A DNA stretch of 64,000 nucleotides, from assembly GCF_014639155.1 (NCBI RefSeq), contig NZ_BMFT01000002.1:248001-312000 (forward strand). Reading direction: 5' to 3'. The position numbers and the translations under genes were made by a program. The notes beneath the pieces are model-generated. The model was not told the DNA's origin. It ran no database searches and was given only the letters and a program-made list of their open reading frames with translations. Origin of the DNA: Paenibacillus segetis. GTDB lineage: Bacteria; Bacillota; Bacilli; Paenibacillales; Paenibacillaceae. This document shows positions 45,165-53,200 of this stretch, in pieces. How positions within the stretch are numbered: position 1 is the first letter of the stretch; the number at the start of each line of letters is the position of its first letter.

Positions 45165-46168
45165 TTCATCCCGCATTAATTAGAAAACAACGAATCATTG
45201 TGATTACGCTGTTAGCGCTCATTGTTATTTCAATCATTGTTGCAACTGGACTAGGATACTCATCACTATCTTATAATCGATTGATTCCAACCCTTCTAGG
45301 TCATGGGACATTCAAAGAGGAATTTGTGCTATTTTCCGTTCGATTACCGAGGATTATTATTACCTTATTAGCAGGGATGGCACTTGCACTATCGGGTGCT
45401 ATTTTGCAAGGCGTTACACGAAATGATCTAGCAGATCCAGGCATTATAGGTATCAACTCTGGTGCTGGTGTTGCTATTGCAGCTTTCTTTTTGTTCTTTC
45501 CGATCAAAGCGGGCTCATTTGTGTATTTGCTTCCGCTGGTTGCTTTTGTTGGTGCTCTTCTTACTGCATGCATCATATATGTGTTGTCGTATAACAAAAA
45601 TGTAGGCCTGCAGCCAGTAAGATTAGTGCTTATTGGGATTGGATTTTCCATGGCATTATCTGGGGTCATGATTGTACTGATCTCATCAGCTGAACGTGCA
45701 AAAGTGGATTTCATCGCTAAATGGTTGGCGGGGAATATCTGGGGATCAGACTGGCCTTTTATCTGGGCTATCCTTCCGTGGCTAGTGATTCTCATTCCTT
45801 TTGCTCTGTACAAAGCAAATCGATTGAATCTTCTAGGGCTAAGTGAGCCGGTCGCCATCGGTGTCGGTGTATCTATTGAAAAAGAACGTATCGTACTGCT
45901 ACTAACTGCGGTGGCACTAGCCGCTTCTGCGGTTTCCGTCACAGGGGGAATTGCCTTTGTCGGACTGATGGCTCCGCATATCGCCAAAGCCTTAGTAGGA
46001 CCACGAAATCAAATGTTCATCCCGGTTGCTATTCTGATTGGCGGTTGGCTACTATTATTTGCCGACACCATAGGGCGTAACATCGTAGAACCCGATGGAA
46101 TCCCAGCGGGTATCATGGTCGCCATCATCGGCGCTCCATATTTTATGTACTTATTAATGAAAAAGTAG
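45161..46168 (+). CDS. Iron-siderophore ABC permease, FecCD family (second)
   Basis: This 335-residue permease is the partner of the preceding one. Its family blocks are LPRIIITLLAGMALALSGAI, LQGVTRNDLADPGIIGINSG and GGIAFVGLMAPHIAKALVG. It is translationally coupled through the ATGA overlap. The TAG stop shares its G with a GGGACAAGG repeat that forms the operon terminator. Confidence 0.95.
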   Translation: MIHPALIRKQRIIVITLLALIVISIIVATGLGYSSLSYNRLIPTLLGHGTFKEEFVLFSVRLPRIIITLLAGMALALSGAILQGVTRNDLADPGIIGINSGAGVAIAAFFLFFPIKAGSFVYLLPLVAFVGALLTACIIYVLSYNKNVGLQPVRLVLIGIGFSMALSGVMIVLISSAERAKVDFIAKWLAGNIWGSDWPFIWAILPWLVILIPFALYKANRLNLLGLSEPVAIGVGVSIEKERIVLLLTAVALAASAVSVTGGIAFVGLMAPHIAKALVGPRNQMFIPVAILIGGWLLLFADTIGRNIVEPDGIPAGIMVAIIGAPYFMYLLMKK

Positions 46169-46212
46169 GGACAAGGGGACAGGCACCTTGTCCCTTTTTT
46201 TGTCCCCTTGTC
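46168..46212 (+). repeat. GGGACAGG-type repeat acting as terminator, copy 2
   Basis: GGGACAAGG (46168-46176) pairs with CCTTGTCCC (46186-46194), followed by seven T residues and then an inverted TGTCCCCTTGTCAC. The repeat starts on the last base of the permease stop codon and has all the marks of a Rho-independent terminator. Confidence 0.85.
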
Positions 46213-46213
46213 A

Positions 46214-47302
46214 CTAACTGATCACATGCCCAGTTCCGCTTTTTTTCTCGTAAAAGAGTTGGCGATCCCGATTGAATATACAACGTACAACGTGTATCGC
46301 AAACACCAGATCAAGAACGAACAGGATAAATGCAAACAAAACTAGCATAAGCCCATGAAAATAGGCGGTGTTCACGCTAATTAATAGCACATTGAGTCCT
46401 CCGACAAATAGATAGAGGAGTCCATACCTGATAACAAGCTCACGCAACATCAGACGCTCTTTTTTTCCCTTGAGCCGAATCCGCACAACCCATTTTCCAA
46501 AGGTACGACCATTTGTGATATATGGGATAACTAGAAAGTACAAGATCATCACTGTGACATAAGAATACTGAAATCCTAAGACTACAAGTACCGTTAGAAC
46601 AGGTAGAATGATTAGCCAATCTAATAGGAGAGCGATCCCTCTACGAGTATAAGTTACTCTTTTTTTCGATAAATCCACATGTTCATCTAGCTTATCTATT
46701 CGGGGGATTAGAGGAAGGCGTGATGCCCACTCAGCGGCAATAAATCCAACCATACCTCCAACCGTATTCGTCATCAGATCATCGACATCGAACAACCGAT
46801 AAGGATAATCGTAGATCCCGTAAATGCCAGTTACCTGCGTAATTTCAAAGAACAGAGTCAAACAAAACGTAAGGACGAGACATTTTACCCAGCCGACCCG
46901 GAAATAATAGCGCAAGAAAACCCCAAACGGAACTGTAATCAGAACATTAAATAGAACCTGCAGAAAGGCCCGTTCCTTAAACAAATGTAAGTAAGTAGCA
47001 GGGACACCCGGGTTAACTTGTGTTTCTCGCATAATATCCTGAATAAAATGGAACGGAATCCATTGCATGTAGGAAGATACATTAGGTGGTGCGTTATGTA
47101 TTGAAGGTGGTAGTGGGAGAATAATTAAATAGAAGGCATTCATCATATATAAAAGAAACAGATATAGAATAAAAGCCCGATACTTGTGAATATAGCCATG
47201 TTTTCGATATTGAACGATTAAGAACGGTAACGTAAACAATAAAGCGGCGATCGGAAAAGTTAGAAACGCATAGGAGATCGGGAATAAATAAAAGTTAAGC
47301 AT
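46214..47302 (-). CDS. VanZ-like protein fused to an RDD domain
   Basis: This 362-residue polytopic membrane protein has an N-terminal VanZ-like half (about residues 30-170), including VPFGVFLRYYFRVGW and YPYRLFDVDDLMTNTVGGMV. A C-terminal RDD-like half (about 200-340) has RGIALLLDWLIILP and NGRTFGKWVVRIRLK. VanZ confers teicoplanin tolerance in some hosts by an unclear mechanism. The ATG at 47302 follows AGGTG by a suitable gap; the longest frame starts at TTG 47317. Confidence 0.85.
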   Translation of the reverse strand: MLNFYLFPISYAFLTFPIAALLFTLPFLIVQYRKHGYIHKYRAFILYLFLLYMMNAFYLIILPLPPSIHNAPPNVSSYMQWIPFHFIQDIMRETQVNPGVPATYLHLFKERAFLQVLFNVLITVPFGVFLRYYFRVGWVKCLVLTFCLTLFFEITQVTGIYGIYDYPYRLFDVDDLMTNTVGGMVGFIAAEWASRLPLIPRIDKLDEHVDLSKKRVTYTRRGIALLLDWLIILPVLTVLVVLGFQYSYVTVMILYFLVIPYITNGRTFGKWVVRIRLKGKKERLMLRELVIRYGLLYLFVGGLNVLLISVNTAYFHGLMLVLFAFILFVLDLVFAIHVVRCIFNRDRQLFYEKKSGTGHVIS

Positions 47303-47386
47303 CATAACACCTGCCAATGATGAGTCTTTGAAATCTATTTGCTATCATGTACATATTGTATTTTTAGTATACCATAGTGACATTTT

Positions 47387-47452
47387 GGGACAGGAACCTT
47401 GTCCCACTTGTCACCTTAAAGGAAGTGGGACAAAGAACCTGTCCCTCTGTCC
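47387..47452. repeat. GGGACAGG-type repeat, copy 3 (double)
   Basis: Two palindromic units, GGGACAGGAACCTTGTCCC (47387-47405) and GGGACAAAGAACCTGTCCC (47427-47445), are followed by TCTGTCC. The right end touches the TAA stop of the minus-strand sulfatase gene. Confidence 0.8.
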
Positions 47453-49210
47453 TTAGCAAGGGTACAAACGTTTTTGTTGGCTTTGTTCTGCAAGTAAATT
47501 CGTCATCCATTGTTGAATTTCTCTGGTTTGCGGTGTGGCGAATGAGGGATATGCCAGGTTACGAGTTTCTAAAGGATCATCGGATAAATTATAGAGTTCA
47601 TATTCTTCTTGTACAGGTTGTGTTTTTACTGTTTCGATCCACTGGGAGCACTGTCCATCAGAACTGTCCCCAACAGGTTGCACCCTGACATCTTCCTTGC
47701 CCGGTTGACTCCAGAATTGATCATTATCAAAATAACGCGCCAATTTCCACAGCTCTTTATTGCCATTTCGCTTTAATGTCGTGATCACGGACTCGATGTG
47801 GTTAGGTTGAATTACCGATGGGTATGACTCCCCAAGCGGGTTGACTTGGTGTTGCCCTCGGGTAACGTCGTCATCGGACATAAAATAGATCGGTTGATCC
47901 GCTATAGCAGCATGGTCCTGTTCTAAGATCAATGGCGTAAGATCCTGCCCCACAAAAGGCCGAACTTCACTGAAGCTGTTGCGCAAATGGTTCTGAATCT
48001 CTTCTACGTTTGCACCAGCTAAGCCAAGCATGGTAGGCAGAAGATCTAAATGGCTAGTCAGTGCGTGAGTATTCTGATGCTGCGGAAAAAGATGCTTATT
48101 ATGAATGAGGAAAGGAACGTGCACAACCTCTTCATAGGCACAGTACCATTTTTGATGAAGATTGCCGTGAGCGCCCAATAGGTCCCCATGATCAGATGTG
48201 AAAATAACTATTGTATTGTCATAAAAAGAGGAGCGAGTAAGAGCTTCGAATACCTTATGCATTTGCATATCGGCGTTTTTCTGTAGCTGATAGTAAAGCC
48301 TACGATAAAAAGATTGATCGATAATAGGCTGCAAGGCCCGGGGATAGATATCTCGATAGCTGGCCTGACAGCGTGGTTTCGTGACCAGAGATTCGTGTAA
48401 TGTTGGTGGAGGAGCGACTTCGGGTACATCAGGTCCTACATTGAACTTAAAATTAGGCAATCGCGCGGTAAGCGCGCCATACAAGACAATGTCATGTGGG
48501 TTCACAAAGGATGCTACCACTAGCCAAGGAGCGGTATTATTGTTCTGATCTTGCTGAATCTGACGGTCCAGGGATTCGATCAGTTCAACGACCTCTGCGG
48601 CATAAACTTCATCTCGGCCACTTAATCCAATCGTAGCGGAGGAACCAGAATTGCGAGGGTTTTTACCGTGCGGCTCAGGACCAATCCATTGACTAAAACC
48701 GAAGTTATCTAAACGGTCCGCTTGAGCATATAAATGTTCCTGCCCGATGTCAGGTACACCTGTCACTGGATTATAGCTAGGGATCCCCATATGTGTGCCG
48801 GGAATAACAATATCCTCGTAGGAGATATGCCATTTTCCTTTATAGTAGGTCTGGTATCCGGCCGCACGAAAATAATCGCCCATTGTAGGCACGGTATTTC
48901 GATCCAGCCAAAACATATCGGAATCAAAGGTTTCCTTTGCGATTCCGTTCGTCTGAGTGACCCCGTGAAGTGAAGTATATTGGCCGGTGAACATGGTTGC
49001 TCGGCTAGGCGCGCATGCATAACTTCCAATATAATGCCGGTGGAATTCCAGCGAGTTTGATCTCAAAAGTTCGTGAGTCACGAGATTATGCCTGCGCCAT
49101 TCTGTTATTTCCGGGTTTTCATAAAGGGTTGGGTACCGTTCCTCATCCACGACGAGTACAAGAAAATTAGGTTTATCCAGCTGACGAGGAAGGGGAGAAG
49201 CATGATCCAT
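47453..49210 (-). CDS. Sulfatase family protein with formylglycine-type active site
   Basis: This 585-residue protein of the alkaline phosphatase superfamily has no signal peptide. The CAPSRATMFTG motif (Cys66) fits the type I formylglycine signature C-x-P-S-R-x-x-x-M/L-T-G, so Cys66 is probably matured to formylglycine. Metal ligands are suggested by VVDEERYP, and the TSDHGDLLGAH block is canonical. ATG at 49210 follows AGGA; the longer GTG start is disfavoured. The sulfated or phosphorylated substrate is unknown. No maturase gene is adjacent. Confidence 0.88.
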   Translation of the reverse strand: MDHASPLPRQLDKPNFLVLVVDEERYPTLYENPEITEWRRHNLVTHELLRSNSLEFHRHYIGSYACAPSRATMFTGQYTSLHGVTQTNGIAKETFDSDMFWLDRNTVPTMGDYFRAAGYQTYYKGKWHISYEDIVIPGTHMGIPSYNPVTGVPDIGQEHLYAQADRLDNFGFSQWIGPEPHGKNPRNSGSSATIGLSGRDEVYAAEVVELIESLDRQIQQDQNNNTAPWLVVASFVNPHDIVLYGALTARLPNFKFNVGPDVPEVAPPPTLHESLVTKPRCQASYRDIYPRALQPIIDQSFYRRLYYQLQKNADMQMHKVFEALTRSSFYDNTIVIFTSDHGDLLGAHGNLHQKWYCAYEEVVHVPFLIHNKHLFPQHQNTHALTSHLDLLPTMLGLAGANVEEIQNHLRNSFSEVRPFVGQDLTPLILEQDHAAIADQPIYFMSDDDVTRGQHQVNPLGESYPSVIQPNHIESVITTLKRNGNKELWKLARYFDNDQFWSQPGKEDVRVQPVGDSSDGQCSQWIETVKTQPVQEEYELYNLSDDPLETRNLAYPSFATPQTREIQQWMTNLLAEQSQQKRLYPC

Positions 49211-49291
49211 GGCATACACATCCTAAGTTAAGTATTTACCTTAGATTATGATGCGTAGCTATAAATCAGAAGGGTCTAGGAGGGGGGAGGA

Positions 49292-49314
49292 TAGGGGACG
49301 AATTCCCCTGTCCC
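49292..49314. repeat. GGGACAGG-type repeat, copy 4
   Basis: On the minus strand, GGGACAGGGGAATTCGTCCCC begins with the G of the TAG stop codon of the histidine kinase gene. Confidence 0.7.
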
Positions 49315-50702
49315 TACAATGAGAAATAGAATTCTATTTCTCCATGATGGATGGTAAAGCCGAAGATGGAAGCATGCTTCTGCAAAATGGCTCTGACAAT
49401 GGACAGGCCGAGGCCCGTTCCGCTGAGCTGTTTATTTCGGGAACTCTCCAACACGTAAAACGGCTCCCAGATGTTATCCCACTGCACCTGCGGTTGCCCC
49501 TCATGTTCCTCGATTCCATTTGAAATCGTGAAGAATAGAGTATGGCCATCTTCTTCCTTGTTGGCAACGGTAATATGAATACGTCCATTCGTTGTATACT
49601 TCACCGCATTAGAAATCAGATTGTTCAGGACCATCTCAATCTTCTGTTCATCTGCCACAACCCGTGAATTTATAAGTAAGCTGTCATCCACAGAAATCTC
49701 AATGTTCTGCTGCTGAGTAGAAATGCGATACTTCTGTAAGGTCCTCGCGAACAACAGCTTGAAGTCAAAAGTACTCATCTCATATTGATCCGTTTGTAAT
49801 CTGGATAGGTTCAATAGCTTACTAACCAACCTCGAAATATCATCGGTTTGCTGCTGGATCACATCAATATAAGTACCATCGTCCATACCATCTTTTATCC
49901 CTGCAGAGTAGGCCTTGATCAAGGATAGAGGGGTCTTCAGCTCATGCGATATATCAGCGATAAAATTCCGCAAGTTTTCATTTTTAACTTCTAACTCTTG
50001 CTGCGCATGTTCTAGCTTATCACTCATTTGATTAATGCTCTTTGCTAAAACCTCAATTTCATCCCCCGTTTGAACTTGAACTTTAGTAAAAGATAACTTC
50101 GAGATTTCCTCAGCTGCTGTCTGTATTTTAGCTAATGGCTTTACGATGCGCCTTGTAAACAGCCCGGACAACATGATCAATAACAACAACTCTCCAACAT
50201 AAATATATATATTAAATCGATTAACGATCCTCAGCGTATCCGTTGAATGTGAGATCGATTCACCAATGACAAAGATTTTGTTATCTTTCTTTAAAAAAGA
50301 AACGAGAAAGCTCGATTTCAACTTTTCCTGGTTATAGATTTTTCGAACGATCTTATTCTCGCTCAGCTTTGCAATACTCTCTTCTGTGATCCAGAACTTG
50401 CTCAGCGTAATCCCTTTTCTACTCAAGCTATCTTTGATCAACTCATTTAGGCTATCAACATTTTTCGTTAATGTCGTATAGACAATGGTTACACTATGCT
50501 CGTTCTCAAGGACTTCCACATCTCGTAGTAACTGATTCGTATCCATCGTCTCGATCTGTCCTGTTAGAGCTGCCAGTGATTGCTTTTTCTGATACAAAAG
50601 ATATTTTGGTAAGAAAAAAGTGTTCATGACCAAAGAAAAAATAACGACAACACAAAACACCAGTACAATCCGCGTAATTAGTTTTTGGTTTAACTTATTC
50701 AT
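49314..50702 (-). CDS. Sensor histidine kinase, HAMP-containing
   Basis: This 462-residue kinase has an N-terminal transmembrane helix (about residues 12-32), an extracytoplasmic sensor of about 125 residues, a second helix (about 160-180) and a HAMP linker. The H-box is DISHELKTPLSLIKAYSAG. The ATPase domain has LISNAVKYTTNG and GTGLGLSIVRAIL. It overlaps the response-regulator gene by eight bases. The signal is unknown; the layout resembles VanS/CssS-type kinases of the cell envelope. Confidence 0.92.
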   Translation of the reverse strand: MNKLNQKLITRIVLVFCVVVIFSLVMNTFFLPKYLLYQKKQSLAALTGQIETMDTNQLLRDVEVLENEHSVTIVYTTLTKNVDSLNELIKDSLSRKGITLSKFWITEESIAKLSENKIVRKIYNQEKLKSSFLVSFLKKDNKIFVIGESISHSTDTLRIVNRFNIYIYVGELLLLIMLSGLFTRRIVKPLAKIQTAAEEISKLSFTKVQVQTGDEIEVLAKSINQMSDKLEHAQQELEVKNENLRNFIADISHELKTPLSLIKAYSAGIKDGMDDGTYIDVIQQQTDDISRLVSKLLNLSRLQTDQYEMSTFDFKLLFARTLQKYRISTQQQNIEISVDDSLLINSRVVADEQKIEMVLNNLISNAVKYTTNGRIHITVANKEEDGHTLFFTISNGIEEHEGQPQVQWDNIWEPFYVLESSRNKQLSGTGLGLSIVRAILQKHASIFGFTIHHGEIEFYFSL

Positions 50703-51342
50703 GGGTCTCGTCCAAACTGTAACCCATACCTCGATGTGTTTTTATCACATGATCACCGATTTTCGCCCTTAGTCTGCGGATATGCGTATCGACCGTTCGT
50801 TCCTCGCCAAAATAATCGAATCCCCATACTTGATCTAGCAAAGCCTTTCTTGAGATGATAACCCCTCTATTTTCAATAAAATAGCGCATTAAATGAAACT
50901 CTTTATTCGTGGCCTGCACGTCTTTTTCATTTCTGAAAATCTTGTGCCCAGTCATATCTACTTTTAGATCACCTATATAAATGAGACTATCCATTTGCAG
51001 CATTTTTTTCGACCGCACAATCAATATCCGAGGGTCAAAAGGCTTACTCATATATTCATCCGCACCTGATTGTAATGCGATTAATTCATCCTCAGCTTCG
51101 CCTTTTGCCGTTAATAACAACACCTTTGTCTTGCTCTGTTTCTTGATCTCGGTACAGACTTCTATCCCATTCACTTTAGGCATCATCCAGTCGAGAACCG
51201 CTAAATCAATTTTATGATTGTAGAAAATATGCAGCGCTTCTTCACCATCATGTGCCTGATAGGTCGTAAAGCCTTCTTTTTCAAAATACGCATTTAATAT
51301 CTTGAGCATATAGGGCTCGTCATCGGCGATTAATATATTCAT
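50695..51342 (-). CDS. OmpR-family response regulator
   Basis: This 215-residue regulator has the receiver site LAVLDWMMPKVNGIEV, LLLTAKGE, and EYMSKPFDPRI. Its winged helix contains FGEERTVDTHIRRLRAKIGD. AGAAGGAG precedes the ATG. It is co-transcribed with the kinase that follows. Target genes are not evident from the neighbourhood. Confidence 0.94.
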   Translation of the reverse strand: MNILIADDEPYMLKILNAYFEKEGFTTYQAHDGEEALHIFYNHKIDLAVLDWMMPKVNGIEVCTEIKKQSKTKVLLLTAKGEAEDELIALQSGADEYMSKPFDPRILIVRSKKMLQMDSLIYIGDLKVDMTGHKIFRNEKDVQATNKEFHLMRYFIENRGVIISRKALLDQVWGFDYFGEERTVDTHIRRLRAKIGDHVIKTHRGMGYSLDETHE

Positions 51343-51505
51343 ACAGGCTCCTTCTAACCCCTTTTAACCTAATGGATATGGACTTTAATAGAATTGCCAT
51401 CTACAGCTGTTCTTAACTCAGTCTCATGACCACTAGCCTTGAGGACAATCATAAGGTCCATATGTTACACCAATATGGCAAACGGAACAGAGAGCAACGT
51501 TGGGT

Positions 51506-51629
51506 GGGACAGGGGGTGTGGGAACAAGGGAACAGGCACCTTGTCCCACAAAACAAAAAGACACCGCAACATGATTGTCGCGGTGTCTTCGGGATAGCAG
51601 GTGAGACAAAAAACATGTCCCCCTGTCTT
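51506..51629. repeat. GGGACAGG-type repeat, copy 5 (two units around a terminator)
   Basis: A unit beginning GGGACAGGGG and ending CACCTTGTCCC (51506-51547) and a second, on the minus strand GACAGGGGGACATG then TTTTTTGTCTCAC (51603-51627), flank an unrelated hairpin at 51558-51589. The right end lies a few bases past the stop of the SET gene. Confidence 0.75.
51550..51589 (-). terminator. Terminator of the SET-domain gene
   Basis: On the minus strand AAGACACCGC pairs with GCGGTGTCTT, followed by TTTGTTTT. It sits between the two halves of repeat copy 5. Confidence 0.85.
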
Positions 51630-51631
51630 AC

Positions 51632-52012
51632 TTATTCTTCTTCCATGAACCAGAGGATATCGTCGCAATCTTCATCCCCGTTATAGTTGATGAGAATTTC
51701 ATCGCCTGCTTGGATGTCTGTATAGGCATAGAAGTCAAAAGTGTGTTGATCAAAGTTAATCTCATATGTGGCATTTGGCGTATAGGAGTGGTTAAACAAA
51801 CTGCCATATCCTAAAAGAACAGCTGTGTGATTAGCACCATATTGGTACACGTAATCTGCTAGTATTGTCTTCTCTATGAATTCATGGTCCTCATTTGGAT
51901 AAGGAATAACAGGTGCTTCATGGATAAGTTCACCTTTTTTTATATCCCGTGTCGCAAATACGCCTCTATTGAATTCGCCATTGCTAAGTTTAGAAGTTTT
52001 AATCTCAATCAT
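51632..52012 (-). CDS. Small SET-domain protein
   Basis: This 126-residue protein is nearly all SET domain. RGVFATRDIKKGELIHEAPV is the N-terminal strand set, GYGSLFNHSYTPNATYEINF the core, and IQAGDEILINYNGDED the C-terminal knot. Those motifs include the usual methyl-donor and catalytic tyrosine positions, so it may be a protein lysine methyltransferase; bacterial targets of such small SET proteins are poorly known. AGGTGA precedes the ATG. Confidence 0.9.
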   Translation of the reverse strand: MIEIKTSKLSNGEFNRGVFATRDIKKGELIHEAPVIPYPNEDHEFIEKTILADYVYQYGANHTAVLLGYGSLFNHSYTPNATYEINFDQHTFDFYAYTDIQAGDEILINYNGDEDCDDILWFMEEE

Positions 52013-52267
52013 TACTTGTCACCTACGAGTTCTTTAGATTATGAAGTTCTCCCGAGTACTTGAGAACGCTTGGAAAGATTCATCTTACCCCACCGCTGAA
52101 AAAACAGCAATAAAATTCATTCTTTCATTTTTTACAGGAAACGTTAGAAGTATGCCGCCGTCTAATAAAAAAATTCCGTTTCGTCTTTTATTTAGAGGGA
52201 ATCGGGTGCACGCACTCGAAATGATTAGAATAATATTTGGGGCTATTGAAACGGATTGAGGTGCACG

Positions 52268-52984
52268 ATGAGAAGCGGTCGAATAAAGGCATTACTCGTT
52301 TTGCTGATTTTTTTAATCGTGATGGGCTGTACTAATAATCCTACCCTAGAACAAGAGAATGCTCAATTATCGAGCGATAAGAGTCATCTCTTATTCAGCT
52401 ATAAGAATCCGAAAGAAATGTTAAATCCACCGGTGTTGGGCGTGTATGATTTGGAGACGGAACAAACTATAGATATACCGATCACGAACGATTACGGGAG
52501 GCAGATGAACTCTTTTTACTGGGTAAATGATCTGTTGATTTTAGTTGAGGGTCATGTGAATCCATCGGTGACAGGGTATGTTTTATACGATGGAATAACG
52601 GGAAAAGAGATCAATTATTGTGGGGGAAAGTTGTATCAGGTCTTGTCTGATGGGAAAACGATGCTGTTTCAATTGACGCCCCATGGGTCCGGCGCAGAAA
52701 CCAGAGCTAATTTAGCTGTAATGACTGAAGATCATACTATAAAGGATTTATTCCTAAGCGATATAGAAGACGAAGAAATCATTGATGCACAAATATCAGA
52801 CGATCTTTCTACTATGGCGACTTGGACTCACAATCGGAGTGACAATACATCACAATTATCAGTGGCTAAGTTAAATATAGTCAATTGGACGTTGGGAACC
52901 TCGACGATCTATTCGGTGGATCCAAGCTTCCGAGGGAAAATTAAGTACGATGACATGAATCAGATCGTGGAGCCAATGAGCTAG
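52268..52984 (+). CDS. Lipoprotein of unknown function
   Basis: This 238-residue exported lipoprotein has a short basic start, MRSGRIK, and the lipobox LIVMGC with Cys21. The mature part has propeller-like strands (LLFSYKNPKEM, VYDLETEQTIDIPI, YVLYDGITGKEINYC), a possible partial TolB/YncE-like fold. GAGGTG precedes the ATG at 52268; the longer TTG start at 52256 overlaps that site. It is unlinked to clear partners. I do not recognise the family. Confidence 0.7.
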   Translation: MRSGRIKALLVLLIFLIVMGCTNNPTLEQENAQLSSDKSHLLFSYKNPKEMLNPPVLGVYDLETEQTIDIPITNDYGRQMNSFYWVNDLLILVEGHVNPSVTGYVLYDGITGKEINYCGGKLYQVLSDGKTMLFQLTPHGSGAETRANLAVMTEDHTIKDLFLSDIEDEEIIDAQISDDLSTMATWTHNRSDNTSQLSVAKLNIVNWTLGTSTIYSVDPSFRGKIKYDDMNQIVEPMS

Positions 52985-53034
52985 AAGGACTCCAGCTGGT
53001 TAGAACTTTGGGTGGCTTTCCAATCGGTTCGCAG

Positions 53035-53062
53035 TAGGGTCAGGGGACAGGTTTCTTGTCCC
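53035..53062. repeat. GGGACAGG-type repeat, copy 6
   Basis: TAGGGTCAGGGGACAGG is followed by TTTCTTGTCCC, in the gap between the lipoprotein and peptidase genes. Confidence 0.7.
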
Positions 53063-53200
53063 TCTTTGTCATGTCCGTTTATGTCATGGTTCATCTTATC
53101 CTAGCGGTAACGCAAGATACTTCTTCCTTTTAGCAACTAATAGACTATAATGAAATGACGGAATATATTTCCAATTTGCTAAACCTAACTGGGAGGGGAA

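Noticed and set aside
45301..45987. 228-codon minus-strand frame inside the second FecCD permease gene
   Set aside because: Shadow of a strong real gene; its composition mirrors the permease codons.
47377..47688. 103-codon plus-strand frame spanning repeat copy 3
   Set aside because: Opens through the repeat and the antisense of the sulfatase gene; no ribosome site.
51426..51686. 86-codon frame through repeat copy 5
   Set aside because: Composed of repeat and terminator sequence; no coding evidence.
52041..52259. 72-codon plus-strand frame in front of the lipoprotein gene
   Set aside because: No ribosome site, no recognisable domain and unlike its neighbours in codon pattern; treated as non-coding.
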